NCBI RefSeq assembly: GCF_003150675.1
Contig: NZ_QGGB01000010.1
Location: forward strand, 124,001-188,000
Direction of reading: 5' to 3'
DNA: 64,000 nt
Source of the DNA: Rhodohalobacter mucosus
GTDB taxonomy: Bacteria > Bacteroidota > Rhodothermia > Balneolales > Balneolaceae
The number at the start of each line of letters is the position of its first letter. Position 1 is the first letter of the stretch. The notes beneath the pieces are model-generated. The model was not told the DNA's origin. It saw only the letters and a program-made list of their open reading frames with translations, and made no database searches. The position numbers and the translations under genes were made by a program. Positions 54,745 to 63,763 of the stretch are shown here, piece after piece.

Positions 54745-55023
54745 TTAATCATTCCAGGTTCCCGAGAGCCTGAGAATGATAATGGATTCATTTCTGACAG
54801 AATAGAAAAGTTTGTACTGTTTCTCGATAAGATGGTACCGCACATCCTTACGCTCCGTCTCCAGTCCGCAGTCAGGGAAGAGCCGTGTCTGAAAAAGTTT
54901 ATCCTCAATGAGCTGATGTATCGTCCGGGAGTAATCCTTATCACCCGTTTTCTTATTCCAAAACCGGTACAGACGAATTCTGTCAGTTTGTGCAGATTGG
55001 GTCCACAATACATTCAGAGCCAT
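54745..55023 (-). CDS. RelE/ParE-family toxin of a type II toxin-antitoxin pair
   Basis: The 92-residue basic protein has the RelE/ParE pattern: LNVLWTQSAQTDRIRLYRFW near the start, a helix pair, then RYHLIEKQYKLFYSVRNESIIILRL split over residues 60-84, ending in the usual beta strands. Its start overlaps the antitoxin stop by ten bases. Toxins of this kind inhibit translation or gyrase; the target cannot be told here. The family assignment is moderate. Confidence 0.7.
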   Translation of the reverse strand: MALNVLWTQSAQTDRIRLYRFWNKKTGDKDYSRTIHQLIEDKLFQTRLFPDCGLETERKDVRYHLIEKQYKLFYSVRNESIIILRLSGTWND

Positions 55024-55247
55024 TTCTTCACCTGTTTTTCGGCGTCTTCTTCCCGAATCAGCCTTCCTTCCACTACATCGTCTTCGGCCTGAACTATGGC
55101 GAGAAGTTCGGAGTGCTCCATCTCAACAGGCGATACCGGCTCTTCCTGCATATTTTCGATGTACGAAAATATCTTTCGTATTGCCTGTTCGTCCTCAATT
55201 TCCTGAATACGATGTATCAGACGATTTTTCAGGGTTTCTAAAGCCAT
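55014..55247 (-). CDS. Probable antitoxin of the RelE/ParE-type pair
   Basis: The 77-residue acidic protein is mostly helical, starting MALETLKNRLIHRIQEIEDE. Glutamates dominate its C-terminal half, which ends EDAEKQVKKWL. It overlaps the toxin gene by ten bases in the expected antitoxin-first order. No DNA-binding domain is certain. Proteins of this size, charge and position commonly neutralise a RelE-type toxin and repress their own promoter. Confidence 0.65.
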   Translation of the reverse strand: MALETLKNRLIHRIQEIEDEQAIRKIFSYIENMQEEPVSPVEMEHSELLAIVQAEDDVVEGRLIREEDAEKQVKKWL

Positions 55248-55353
55248 AAATGATGATCTTTCCTTCGCTGCAAATGCGGTGTCTTGTTATGGTAAATACC
55301 CGGGGTTTCAAAACGAACCGTATGTTGAATATAACGTAAAAGGGTAAATGGTG

Positions 55354-56541
55354 CTATACGCCAAGGGCGATTCCGGCCATGAGCGACGACCCGGTTAAAA
55401 ATGCATCCTCATCAATATTGTACCTCGGGTGGTGCCAACTCCATTTTGAATCTGCTTTTTTACTCCCGCTCCCAAGCATGAAAAAAGCTCCTGGGAACTG
55501 TTGCTGGTAGAAGGAGAAATCTTCGCCCGCCATCAGCGGTTTTTCCATCTCGATCACTGACTCCGTCCCCGCAATTTTTTGGGCCGTCTGAACCAGTTTT
55601 CGTGTGCATGCAGGGTCATTTACCACCGCAGGATATCCTTCATTAAAATTGAATGTAAACGTTATTCCGGATGATTCTGCAGCGCCTTTCAGTATTCGCT
55701 CCATTTGGTCGGAAATACGCATTGCCGTTTCCCTTGAAAACGTTCTCACTGTCCCGATCATCTCTGCTTTCCCGGGAATTACGTTGTATGTTGACCCTGC
55801 TCTCACTCTGCCTACGGTGACCACTGCCGGTTCTGCGGGATCAAGTGTACGGCTTACAATGGTTTGAAACTGTGTGATAATCTGCGCCATGATTACAACA
55901 GGGTCTACGGTTAAATGCGGAGAAGCGGCATGGCCGCCACGACCGGTGATCTCGATTTCAAATTCATCGGGGCGTGCCATAATAGGACCTTCCTTCAAGG
56001 CAACTTTCCCTGGACTGTAATCAGGGTTCATATGGAGCCCGTAGATCTCCTTTACACCCAGCTTCTGCAGGTAACCGGTTTCCGTCAGAAGTTTCCCGCC
56101 GCCGGGCAGGCTTTCTTCTCCCGGTTGAAATACCAATACAACGGTTCCCTCCAGCTCATCGCTCAGATCATTGATGATATTGGCAGCCCCAAGTAGGTTG
56201 GCGGTATGCGCATCATGTCCGCAGCAGTGCGCGGCTCCCGGCCGTTCCGAAAAGAACTCTTTTTTTGCCTCACCCTCCTCATCCATTGCCAAGGCATCAA
56301 TATCGGCCCTCAGTGCAATTACCCTGTCGGAGGGTTTGCCTTCAATCACGGCAACACAGCCTGTTTCGAGTGGCCGTTCAGCCTCAAGGCCGATTTTTTT
56401 TAATTCATGAATGATATAATCGGTCGTATCATACTCCCTGAAGCTCACTTCCGGGTTTTTGTGCAGGTACCTTCGGGTCTGAACCATGTAGTCGAAATGA
56501 TCTTCTGCTTTTTTCGCGATGATATTACGTAGGTCGGCCAT
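55354..56541 (-). CDS. M20-family amidohydrolase (hippurate hydrolase-like)
   Basis: The 395-residue metallohydrolase has the M20D features: RADIDALAMDEE near 78-89, the metal-binding CCGHDAHTANLLGAA near 105-119, FQPGEESLPGGGKLL near 138-152 and the C-terminal GEDFSFYQQQFPG near 345-357. It probably deacylates an N-acyl amino acid such as N-acetyl-diaminopimelate, hippurate or an indole-amino-acid conjugate. The gene is single and leftward, divergent from the iron alcohol dehydrogenase gene. Confidence 0.9.
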   Translation of the reverse strand: MADLRNIIAKKAEDHFDYMVQTRRYLHKNPEVSFREYDTTDYIIHELKKIGLEAERPLETGCVAVIEGKPSDRVIALRADIDALAMDEEGEAKKEFFSERPGAAHCCGHDAHTANLLGAANIINDLSDELEGTVVLVFQPGEESLPGGGKLLTETGYLQKLGVKEIYGLHMNPDYSPGKVALKEGPIMARPDEFEIEITGRGGHAASPHLTVDPVVIMAQIITQFQTIVSRTLDPAEPAVVTVGRVRAGSTYNVIPGKAEMIGTVRTFSRETAMRISDQMERILKGAAESSGITFTFNFNEGYPAVVNDPACTRKLVQTAQKIAGTESVIEMEKPLMAGEDFSFYQQQFPGAFFMLGSGSKKADSKWSWHHPRYNIDEDAFLTGSSLMAGIALGV

Positions 56542-56649
56542 AAATTGAGAACGGGATTGTTTTCAGTTATGTTGATTCATTCATGACGGTACAGAATCTG
56601 TGTGGTACCATATTTTGCTTAATACGAATCAGGAAAATAGCCTTTTTTT

Positions 56650-57888
56650 ATGAATAGTTTCGATCTTCACATTCCGACACATATCTACTTCGGCAAGGAA
56701 AAGCGAGAGTCCTTTCTTGAGCATCTCGAAAAATTTGGCAAGCGTGTTCTGATCGTAACCGGGGGCGGAAGCGTAAAACGTCTTGGCTATTACGATGATT
56801 TGTCGCAACTGCTGAACAGCCGCGGATTTGTACTAACACATTTTGAAGGAATTGAACCCAATCCGCACTCCAGAACCATTAACCGTGCAGCTGAACTTGG
56901 AAGCCGCAAGGAGGTCGATTTTGTCCTCGCATTCGGAGGCGGCTCAGTGATGGATGCGTCCAAAGCCATCGCAGGCCTCATTCATGATGAAGAAACTGAT
57001 ATCTGGCCTTTTGTGTTGGGCGAACCCCGTTACAAAACCATGAAGGGCGCGTTACCTGTTGCCACTATTCCAACCACTGCTGCTACAGCTTCAGAAGTTA
57101 CCGCCCATGCTGTAATTTCCAACCCGGACGTAAAGGGCAAGGCACCCGTCAGTTATCCTTTTATGAAACCGTCGGCCTCATGGCTTAATCCGGAATTTCA
57201 CACGTCCCTCCCGCTTCACACCACACGCGACGGGGCATCCGATATTATCAGTCATGTGATAGAAAACTATCTATTGGGAGGCAACGACTCACCCCTGGCC
57301 GACCGCTACAGTGAAGCGGTGATGGAAACAGTTCTAACAACATTGCCCATGATTGAGAAGAATCCTGAAGATGAAGCCCTGCGCGGCCGGCTGTTATGGG
57401 CCTCCACTATGGCGCTTAACGGTATGCAGGTTGCAGGACGAAAGCCTGCACCTTTTACCCTGCATAACCTGGAGCATTCACTGAGCGGGTACCGCCCTGA
57501 ACTTGCGCATGGCCGCGGACTGGCAACGCTTTATCCGGCTTATCTCCGCTGGTTGTTGGAAAATGACAGAGTAAAAGACCGGATCGCACTGATGGGCAGA
57601 CGGCTTTTTAATATTGAATCCACAGATGACTATGAAGCATCCATGGGTGCAATAACTGCATTTGAGAACTGGTTGCGCATCAACGGGCTGTTTCAATCGC
57701 TGTCGGATGTTGGCATACCCGCCGATGCTTTTGAAGAGATTGCCAACTACGCAATCACAACCTATGGCGGAGGAAGAGAGCTCTCAGCGGCAGGACCGCT
57801 GAATAAAGGCCAGATTATAGAAATTTTTCAAAAAACAGAATTGCAGGGTAAAGAGGCACAAACAGACGCTTCATTACCTCAAATCTGA
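56650..57888 (+). CDS. Iron-containing alcohol dehydrogenase
   Basis: The 412-residue protein has GGGSVMDASKAIAGL near 97-111 for cofactor binding. The metal-site segment DGASDIISHVIENYL lies near 196-210 and histidines follow in HNLEHSLSG and ELAHGRGLATL near 275-295. These match group III alcohol dehydrogenases of the BdhA/YugJ-like type, which use NADPH to interconvert aldehydes and alcohols. The metal is iron or a substitute. It is 21 bases upstream of the YciI gene, likely in one transcript. Confidence 0.9.
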   Translation: MNSFDLHIPTHIYFGKEKRESFLEHLEKFGKRVLIVTGGGSVKRLGYYDDLSQLLNSRGFVLTHFEGIEPNPHSRTINRAAELGSRKEVDFVLAFGGGSVMDASKAIAGLIHDEETDIWPFVLGEPRYKTMKGALPVATIPTTAATASEVTAHAVISNPDVKGKAPVSYPFMKPSASWLNPEFHTSLPLHTTRDGASDIISHVIENYLLGGNDSPLADRYSEAVMETVLTTLPMIEKNPEDEALRGRLLWASTMALNGMQVAGRKPAPFTLHNLEHSLSGYRPELAHGRGLATLYPAYLRWLLENDRVKDRIALMGRRLFNIESTDDYEASMGAITAFENWLRINGLFQSLSDVGIPADAFEEIANYAITTYGGGRELSAAGPLNKGQIIEIFQKTELQGKEAQTDASLPQI

Positions 57889-57909
57889 ATAAACTTCAAA
57901 GGTACTGAT

Positions 57910-58209
57910 ATGCACTATCTACTGATTTACGACCTTGCGGACGATTACCTGGAACGCAGGCAGCAGTTCAGAAAGGAACATCTCGAGCTGGCCTGGATCG
58001 CCAGTGACGAGGGGTACCTTATCGCAGGCGGGGCTTTACAGGATCCGGCCGATCGTGCCATTTTGCTTTTTGATTCCGATTCTCCATCGGTAGCAAGAGA
58101 GTTCGCCGAAAAAGATCCATATGTTCAGCACGGACTTGTAAAAAGCTGGACTGTACGGCCGTGGATTACAGTAGCTGGTGAATTGGCAGCTACCCCGGTA
58201 AAACCCTGA
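57910..58209 (+). CDS. YciI-like protein
   Basis: The 99-residue protein has the YCII domain with the central conserved histidine-aspartate arrangement: RKEHLELA near 22-29, GGALQDPADRAILLFD near 41-56 and FAEKDPYVQHGLVKSW near 65-80. YciI proteins are small ferredoxin-like dimers with dehydrogenase or unknown roles. It follows the alcohol dehydrogenase closely. Confidence 0.82.
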   Translation: MHYLLIYDLADDYLERRQQFRKEHLELAWIASDEGYLIAGGALQDPADRAILLFDSDSPSVAREFAEKDPYVQHGLVKSWTVRPWITVAGELAATPVKP

Positions 58210-58234
58210 CCCCAGGCAAATAAGAATACCAATC

Positions 58235-59026
58235 ATGACAAAACGCAGCCTTTTATTCGCTTTTATCTCTGCATTGATCCTTTTTCCCACCGGTCTCCCG
58301 ATGACTGCATCAGCCCAGGACCGGATAACCGATGAAGATCAGGCCCGTTCCATTTTTGAAGAAGTGGATGACAGAAGAAACTCCGTTCAATCAGAAACAG
58401 CCGTTATGGAGATGGTAATTACCGACGACCGTGGTCGTACACGAAGCCGATCCATGCAGTCGTGGAGCCAAACCGGTGAGGATATAAACAAGAGTCTGAT
58501 TATTTTTACCGCACCCGGCAATGTCCGGGGAACAGGGTTTTTATCAGTCACCGAAAATAGCAACACCACGCAGCGTCTCTATCTGCCAACCGTAGGGAGA
58601 ATTCAGGTGATTGGATCAGGGGAGCGAGGAGACCGGTTTATGGGAAGTGATTTCACCTATGAAGATCTTGGAGATCAGGATCCCGACAGTTATGAATTTG
58701 AGTGGCTTGAGGAGTACCCGGAGTACTACAAAATACGGGCGAACAAGCCCGAATCGGACCAGTATGCACATATAGAGTTTGACATTGAGAAAGAGACTTA
58801 TGCCGTGCGGACCATCCACTATTACAATTCAGAAGGTGAACAGATTAAAAGACTGGAAGCAGAGCGATTTGAACAGCTGACAGACAGACTTCGAAGCCCT
58901 TCAAAAATGACCATGTATGATCTCCGTGAAGACCGCAATACAGTGATTACATGGTCTGAACGGGAAATTAACACGGACATTGAAGAGTGGCGGTTTACGG
59001 AGCGGGGCTTGCGCCGGGGAATCTGA
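58235..59026 (+). CDS. LolA-like outer-membrane lipoprotein-sorting protein
   Basis: The 263-residue protein has a signal peptide cleaved near ASAQ (residue 28). The rest is a LolA-like beta fold with PGNVRGTGFLSVTE near 93-106, TQRLYLPTVGRI near 110-121 and a GSDFTYEDLG near 136-145. Family members (PF17131-type) bind hydrophobic molecules in the periplasm and may deliver lipid or lipoprotein to the outer membrane. Such genes often sit beside RND-type transport proteins, which are absent here. It is 26 bases after the YciI gene. Confidence 0.75.
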   Translation: MTKRSLLFAFISALILFPTGLPMTASAQDRITDEDQARSIFEEVDDRRNSVQSETAVMEMVITDDRGRTRSRSMQSWSQTGEDINKSLIIFTAPGNVRGTGFLSVTENSNTTQRLYLPTVGRIQVIGSGERGDRFMGSDFTYEDLGDQDPDSYEFEWLEEYPEYYKIRANKPESDQYAHIEFDIEKETYAVRTIHYYNSEGEQIKRLEAERFEQLTDRLRSPSKMTMYDLREDRNTVITWSEREINTDIEEWRFTERGLRRGI

Positions 59027-59062
59027 AATACTCCGCTCAGCTGGTTCATTTATCGATTCTGT

Positions 59063-62000
59063 TCAAGATCCGTTACGGTTAAAGAGCCGTTTGAGCACGT
59101 CTTCAGCTCCTTCTCGCGCCCGCTCCCTTATCACTTCTTCTATAACGCGTGTATCAGGCCTCACCACCGGGCTGCCAGTCGTGCCGGTTATCCGGATCGG
59201 TATTCCCATGGCTCCGTTTTCCTGCTGCAGTGCATCGGCAGCCGGAGTTGAAATTACGGATGCGATAGTGCCTTTGAAGCTTGCCGGCAACAGCAGTGTA
59301 GCCACATAATCGATTCGGTTTGTCATCAAATGCTGTGTACCGTTCATTTCAACACCGATACTGTCGCTGGTAAGCGATAGATTGCTTAGCGTAAGCACTG
59401 TATCGCTGATGGCGAAATCTGCTTCCCACTGATCCAGGTTAGCCCGCTCAAGCCGGGGGGCCCGTAAAAATTCAGCGATCTTAACCTGGATGGGGTGCCC
59501 TTCCAGGCTGGAACGTGTCATCCCGAATGAGCCATCCGCCTCAGCCGTGGTTATGTCGGGACTCAATTCTTCATCTAGTTCAGCGTAGTAGTCCACACTG
59601 ACATTCAGCGCGCCACTTACATGATTATGCAGATTGCGATCCTTACCAAGGAACCCTGTATCTCTGAAAAAATCCTCAGCCCGCAGGGTATCCAGACTGC
59701 CTTCAAAACGAACATTCGTACGCAGCGGATCGGGTACCTGCCAGTTCATGGATCCATTGGCCGTTCCTCCAAAAAGCCTGGCATTGGCTTCTTCCAAAAG
59801 AATTTGCCGGGGGTTCATGGATCCAGATCCTGAGATATCCGTTATGCGGAGCCCAAAAATGGTCAATGAATCTATTTCTGCATCCACGGTTGCCAGCATA
59901 TCTGGAATCTCAACCGGTATCGGACCTTCCGACTCCTCTTCCCAATCGATCATCTCGTCCATGTTAAGGTGTTCACTTCTGTAAGATCCCGATATTTGCG
60001 GCATCGACTCTTCCGATTCGTTCGATTCCTCAAGGAAACCGAGGTAGCGATTCAGGGTTCCCTGGAGTGAAATGTCGGTTGATCCATAGTTCATCCCGAG
60101 GCTGTCGAGTGACATGCTGGCCGGCCGGATGGTCAGAAGGCCATTTAAATCTGTAACCGGAAGCCCAAGCGAATCTCCATATGCGTTAACTTCATTTGCA
60201 GCCAGTGACCCATTGAGCGAAATTTGTTTGGGGTCCCCGACCGGCCCACTCACATTCATACGCATCGTTGCACTGCCTGTTATTTCCTGAATCCACGGCT
60301 CAAGTGAATAGTACGTCGTTATATCCGCAAAAACCGCATCCCCGTCGAACATCAGATCGATGGAGGGACGTTCACTCAGGTAATCGTCAACCGATCCGCT
60401 TACCGTCAAAGAGTTATCCCCCGCTTCAAAGTCCGCACGGTTGATGGTAAGTGATGTACCGGATGCTTCAGCCAGGAATGATATCTGTTCAATCGGTTTA
60501 GCGATCGAATAGTGTGAGATAAAACCGTTTTTCAGCTCTGCCCTTCCATCCCGAACCAGGGATTCGATATTTTCGGGATCCGGCCTTCCCTGAAGCGATA
60601 CGTTCACACTTAAATCACCCCGCATTGAAAGTGTGTCTTCGTGTAAGGGATAGAATTCCTTTACCGATGCCAGATCCATGTTCAGGTTCGCTGCAATGTC
60701 CACCAGCCTGCTTTCTTCATCCAGCGGACGAACAACGCTGCCCGAGAGGCTTAAGCTGCCGGAGGATGTACGAAAGCCGGATTCACGAATAAGCAATCTG
60801 TCATTCCGGGCATCAATCCGGGCGTTGATCTCCTCAATAGGCTGCGGCACATCTGCGTATTTCAGTCGCCCGTTTTCAAGCAGTATTACTCCTGAAAATG
60901 ATGCTTCTTCAGGTACGTCAAGCCGTCCGTTTGCAGTTGCGTCAGCTTGTAGAACCCCTGCCAGATCTTCCAGGCCAAAGTCGGATATCGGATAAAAATT
61001 ACCAATAGTTGACAGATCAACATCTCCGTTAACTGTGAGGTCGAAAACAGCATCATCCTCCATCGGACGTTCAAGTGTGCCGGACAGATATACCGTGTTG
61101 CCGGCTGCCGTAGCCCTGAATTCACGTATTGTGGCGAGCTCGTTATTAATTTCCAGGTTCAGGATTATATCGCGAATGGCTTCCGAGAGATCCGGATTTT
61201 TAAGATATCCGTCATTTACCTCTACAATCAGATTAAATGCGGGAAGCACATCTCCCCCGATGGGTCCCGTTACTGAACCTTCCATCGTAAGAGAGCCTCT
61301 TGATTCAAGCCCTTCAATTGTCTCTTCGAACTGTGGAGGTGCAAGTCGGAGCAGCTCTTCAAAACTGTCGGAACTGGATGAAAATTCGAGATCTGCGGTC
61401 GGAAAATCCGAACTCCATGATGTTACGGAACCAGCCAGGTTTAGGGCCAGTCCACGGATGCTGAGTGTTGCTTCTGTGAGAGTAAGAATCTCATTCTGAA
61501 GATCTATCGTTGACGTTTGATCAAGGCTCAGGGACAGGTTCTCTACATAATTTACTCCTTCCACGGTGGCACTGAGCTCTCCCAAACGAGCGGATATACT
61601 TGATTCGATAAGATCGGCGAATCGCAGGGAGATATCAGCATCGAGATCATCCAGCTTGAAAAGTGATTCATTTGTAGCATCGGCATAGAGCAGGGATCCT
61701 TCTGAAACAGAGAACCTTGGAATGGAGATATCGAAGCCGCTTCCGGTTTCTTCCTGCACTTCCGAGTCACTCTCAAGCAAGAAGTCAATATTTGTAGTGG
61801 AATCGGGGCGTATCTGATAATTGATGACCGGCCGTTTCAGGTCGAGTCTTGAAACAGACAGTTCATTCCTGAGTAGTGGAAAAAGTTCGACGGAGACAAG
61901 GATTTGATCAGCGGAAAAGATGGAATCCCCCATTTGATCCGGTATCTGAACATGTTGCGCTTCCACGCCAAACCTGGGAAACGTTCTGAAAAATGTAAGT

Positions 62001-62158
62001 GAGAGTTTGTCTACCTGAATATCTGCGCCGGTTGCTTCACGAATATCCGGAAGAACCATATCGCTCAATCTGTCGTCGGTGAAATAGATATTTAACCCGA
62101 CTAATATGACTATTAACAGCCCTACGACGACTGCAGCTATCTTAAAAAACGTCTTCAT
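59063..62158 (-). CDS. AsmA-family protein, large (1031 residues)
   Basis: The protein has an N-terminal transmembrane anchor (AAVVVGLLIVILVGLNIYF at about 8-26), then a long extracytoplasmic chain of beta repeats rich in serine and aspartate, with repeated SLTISGSV- and DIQVDKLSL-like strands. The C-terminal AsmA_2 region contains VRFEGSLDTLRAEDFF and GVEMNGTQHLM. AsmA-family proteins (with TamB and YhdP) form channels that carry phospholipids from inner to outer membrane. The start lies within a set of codons typical for signal anchors. The gene is leftward, convergent with the LolA-like gene. Confidence 0.85.
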   Translation of the reverse strand: MKTFFKIAAVVVGLLIVILVGLNIYFTDDRLSDMVLPDIREATGADIQVDKLSLTFFRTFPRFGVEAQHVQIPDQMGDSIFSADQILVSVELFPLLRNELSVSRLDLKRPVINYQIRPDSTTNIDFLLESDSEVQEETGSGFDISIPRFSVSEGSLLYADATNESLFKLDDLDADISLRFADLIESSISARLGELSATVEGVNYVENLSLSLDQTSTIDLQNEILTLTEATLSIRGLALNLAGSVTSWSSDFPTADLEFSSSSDSFEELLRLAPPQFEETIEGLESRGSLTMEGSVTGPIGGDVLPAFNLIVEVNDGYLKNPDLSEAIRDIILNLEINNELATIREFRATAAGNTVYLSGTLERPMEDDAVFDLTVNGDVDLSTIGNFYPISDFGLEDLAGVLQADATANGRLDVPEEASFSGVILLENGRLKYADVPQPIEEINARIDARNDRLLIRESGFRTSSGSLSLSGSVVRPLDEESRLVDIAANLNMDLASVKEFYPLHEDTLSMRGDLSVNVSLQGRPDPENIESLVRDGRAELKNGFISHYSIAKPIEQISFLAEASGTSLTINRADFEAGDNSLTVSGSVDDYLSERPSIDLMFDGDAVFADITTYYSLEPWIQEITGSATMRMNVSGPVGDPKQISLNGSLAANEVNAYGDSLGLPVTDLNGLLTIRPASMSLDSLGMNYGSTDISLQGTLNRYLGFLEESNESEESMPQISGSYRSEHLNMDEMIDWEEESEGPIPVEIPDMLATVDAEIDSLTIFGLRITDISGSGSMNPRQILLEEANARLFGGTANGSMNWQVPDPLRTNVRFEGSLDTLRAEDFFRDTGFLGKDRNLHNHVSGALNVSVDYYAELDEELSPDITTAEADGSFGMTRSSLEGHPIQVKIAEFLRAPRLERANLDQWEADFAISDTVLTLSNLSLTSDSIGVEMNGTQHLMTNRIDYVATLLLPASFKGTIASVISTPAADALQQENGAMGIPIRITGTTGSPVVRPDTRVIEEVIRERAREGAEDVLKRLFNRNGS

Positions 62159-62212
62159 GTTTCTCCTGATTCAGATAATGATATCTACAAGTATAACGCA
62201 AATCCGGCTGTC

Positions 62213-62243
62213 ACCGATCAGGGCTCATTTCCCTGTCGGTTTT
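62213..62243 (+). other. Rightward hairpin with short T-run between gltX and the AsmA gene
   Basis: ACCGATCAGGG and CCCTGTCGGT form a strong stem with one bulged base and a 7-base loop, followed on the plus strand by TTTTAG. No plus-strand gene ends here, since both neighbours run leftward. It may be a cryptic terminator or a structure in the leftward transcript. Confidence 0.35.
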
Positions 62244-62272
62244 AGCTCAGGCCTTGTAAATTATTAATTTAA

Positions 62273-63763
62273 TTAGGAAAGCCGCTCCAGTGCGGTGTCA
62301 ATCCTGCGAATCACCACATCCTTGCCAATCAGCTCCATGGATTGAAACAGATCGGGTCCAAATCCCTGTCCCGTCACAGCAATTCTCAAGGGCATCATCA
62401 GCTTGCCAAAACCCACATCATTGGCCTCAATTACCTCTTCAAGGGTCTTTTTAAGCGTTCCGGCGGCGAAGTCGGATTCAGGCAATTTCTCAATCTTGCC
62501 GCGATACTGTTTTACAAGATCACTGCTGCCGTCTTTCCATTTATTGAGTGCCTTGGGGTCGTACTCCTCCGGATCCCTGAAGAAAAAGAGTCCCATTTCA
62601 ATCAGTTCGTCCAGTCTGGATACTCTCTCCTTAAGCAAACCTACAGCCTGTTCCAGATAATCGTGATCGGTTAATTCCACCCCATGTGCTTCGGCCAGCG
62701 GCTTGAGCCGGTTGGCCAACATCTTGTCGGACTGGCTTCGCAGATAGTGTTCATTATACCACAAGAGCTTTTTGTGATTGAATACCGCCCCACCCTTGCT
62801 CACACGATCGAGAGAGAACAAACGGCAGAGTTCTTCCAGTGAATGAATTTCGCTGTCATCACCGGGGCTCCATCCCAGGTAGGCCAGAAAATTTACAAGA
62901 GCTTCCGGTTCGTAATGAAGGTCAATATAATCACGCGTATTTACCGGAATTCCCTCCTCTTCAGCTTTTCGCTTGGAGAGTTTCCCTCCGCTGGGCGACA
63001 TGATAAGCGGCAGGTGAGCCATTTTGGGCGGCTCCCAACCAAACGCCTTATACAGCAGCATATGTTTTGGCGTACTGCTGAGCCACTCCTCGCCACGTAT
63101 AACATGAGTGATTTTCATCAGGTGGTCGTCAACCACATTGGCCAGATGATATGTGGGCATTCCGTCCGACTTCAGCAGAACCTGGTCATCCAGGCCTTTC
63201 GATTCGAAGGATACATGTCCGCGAATCATATCCTCAAAGCGGATGCTCTCACGACGTGGAACCTTCAGCCTTACCACATACTCTTCGCCGGCACTGAGTC
63301 TCTTCTGAACCTCATCCTGCGGCAAGGTAAGGCTGTTTTTCATGGACTGGCGGGTAATATAATCGTATTTGGGCGATGGATTGCCCGATTTCTGCAGACG
63401 CTCGCGCATCTGTTCAATTTCGTCCGTGGTGTCGAATGCATAGTACGCTTCATCCTGCTCAATCAGTTTTTCCGCATACGCATTGTAGATCGATTTTCGC
63501 TCACTTTGACGGTAAGGTCCTGAATCCCCCCCAACCGCCGGTCCTTCATCCACACTCATTCCGCACCACTCCAGCGACCGTATGATGTCTTGTTCCGCCC
63601 CCTCTACATATCGGCTTTGATCGGTATCTTCAATACGGAGGATAAATTTCCCGCCTTCATGCGAGCGGGCAAACAGATAGTTGTAAAGTGCAGTGCGAAG
63701 CCCTCCAATATGCAGAAAACCGGTGGGTGAGGGTGCAAAACGTACGCGAACAGAACCTTCCAT
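62273..63763 (-). CDS. gltX: Glutamate--tRNA ligase
   Basis: The 496-residue class I synthetase has a catalytic HIGH variant in PTGFLHIGGLRTALYNYLF near 13-31. The KMSKS-like loop reads KLSKRKAEEEG near 263-273. A central anticodon-binding region and a helical C-terminus are present. It charges tRNA(Glu), and with GatCAB usually also tRNA(Gln) when no glutaminyl-tRNA synthetase exists. Length is normal. It is followed leftward by the AsmA gene after 114 bases, but they are likely separate transcripts. Confidence 0.95.
   Translation of the reverse strand: MEGSVRVRFAPSPTGFLHIGGLRTALYNYLFARSHEGGKFILRIEDTDQSRYVEGAEQDIIRSLEWCGMSVDEGPAVGGDSGPYRQSERKSIYNAYAEKLIEQDEAYYAFDTTDEIEQMRERLQKSGNPSPKYDYITRQSMKNSLTLPQDEVQKRLSAGEEYVVRLKVPRRESIRFEDMIRGHVSFESKGLDDQVLLKSDGMPTYHLANVVDDHLMKITHVIRGEEWLSSTPKHMLLYKAFGWEPPKMAHLPLIMSPSGGKLSKRKAEEEGIPVNTRDYIDLHYEPEALVNFLAYLGWSPGDDSEIHSLEELCRLFSLDRVSKGGAVFNHKKLLWYNEHYLRSQSDKMLANRLKPLAEAHGVELTDHDYLEQAVGLLKERVSRLDELIEMGLFFFRDPEEYDPKALNKWKDGSSDLVKQYRGKIEKLPESDFAAGTLKKTLEEVIEANDVGFGKLMMPLRIAVTGQGFGPDLFQSMELIGKDVVIRRIDTALERLS

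Noticed and set aside
54729-55013. A 94-residue minus-strand ORF over the toxin gene
   Set aside because: It is a frame-shifted shadow of the toxin gene, which has the recognisable RelE/ParE pattern.
62843-63523. A 226-residue plus-strand ORF opposite gltX
   Set aside because: It is antisense to the glutamyl-tRNA synthetase and resembles no protein.
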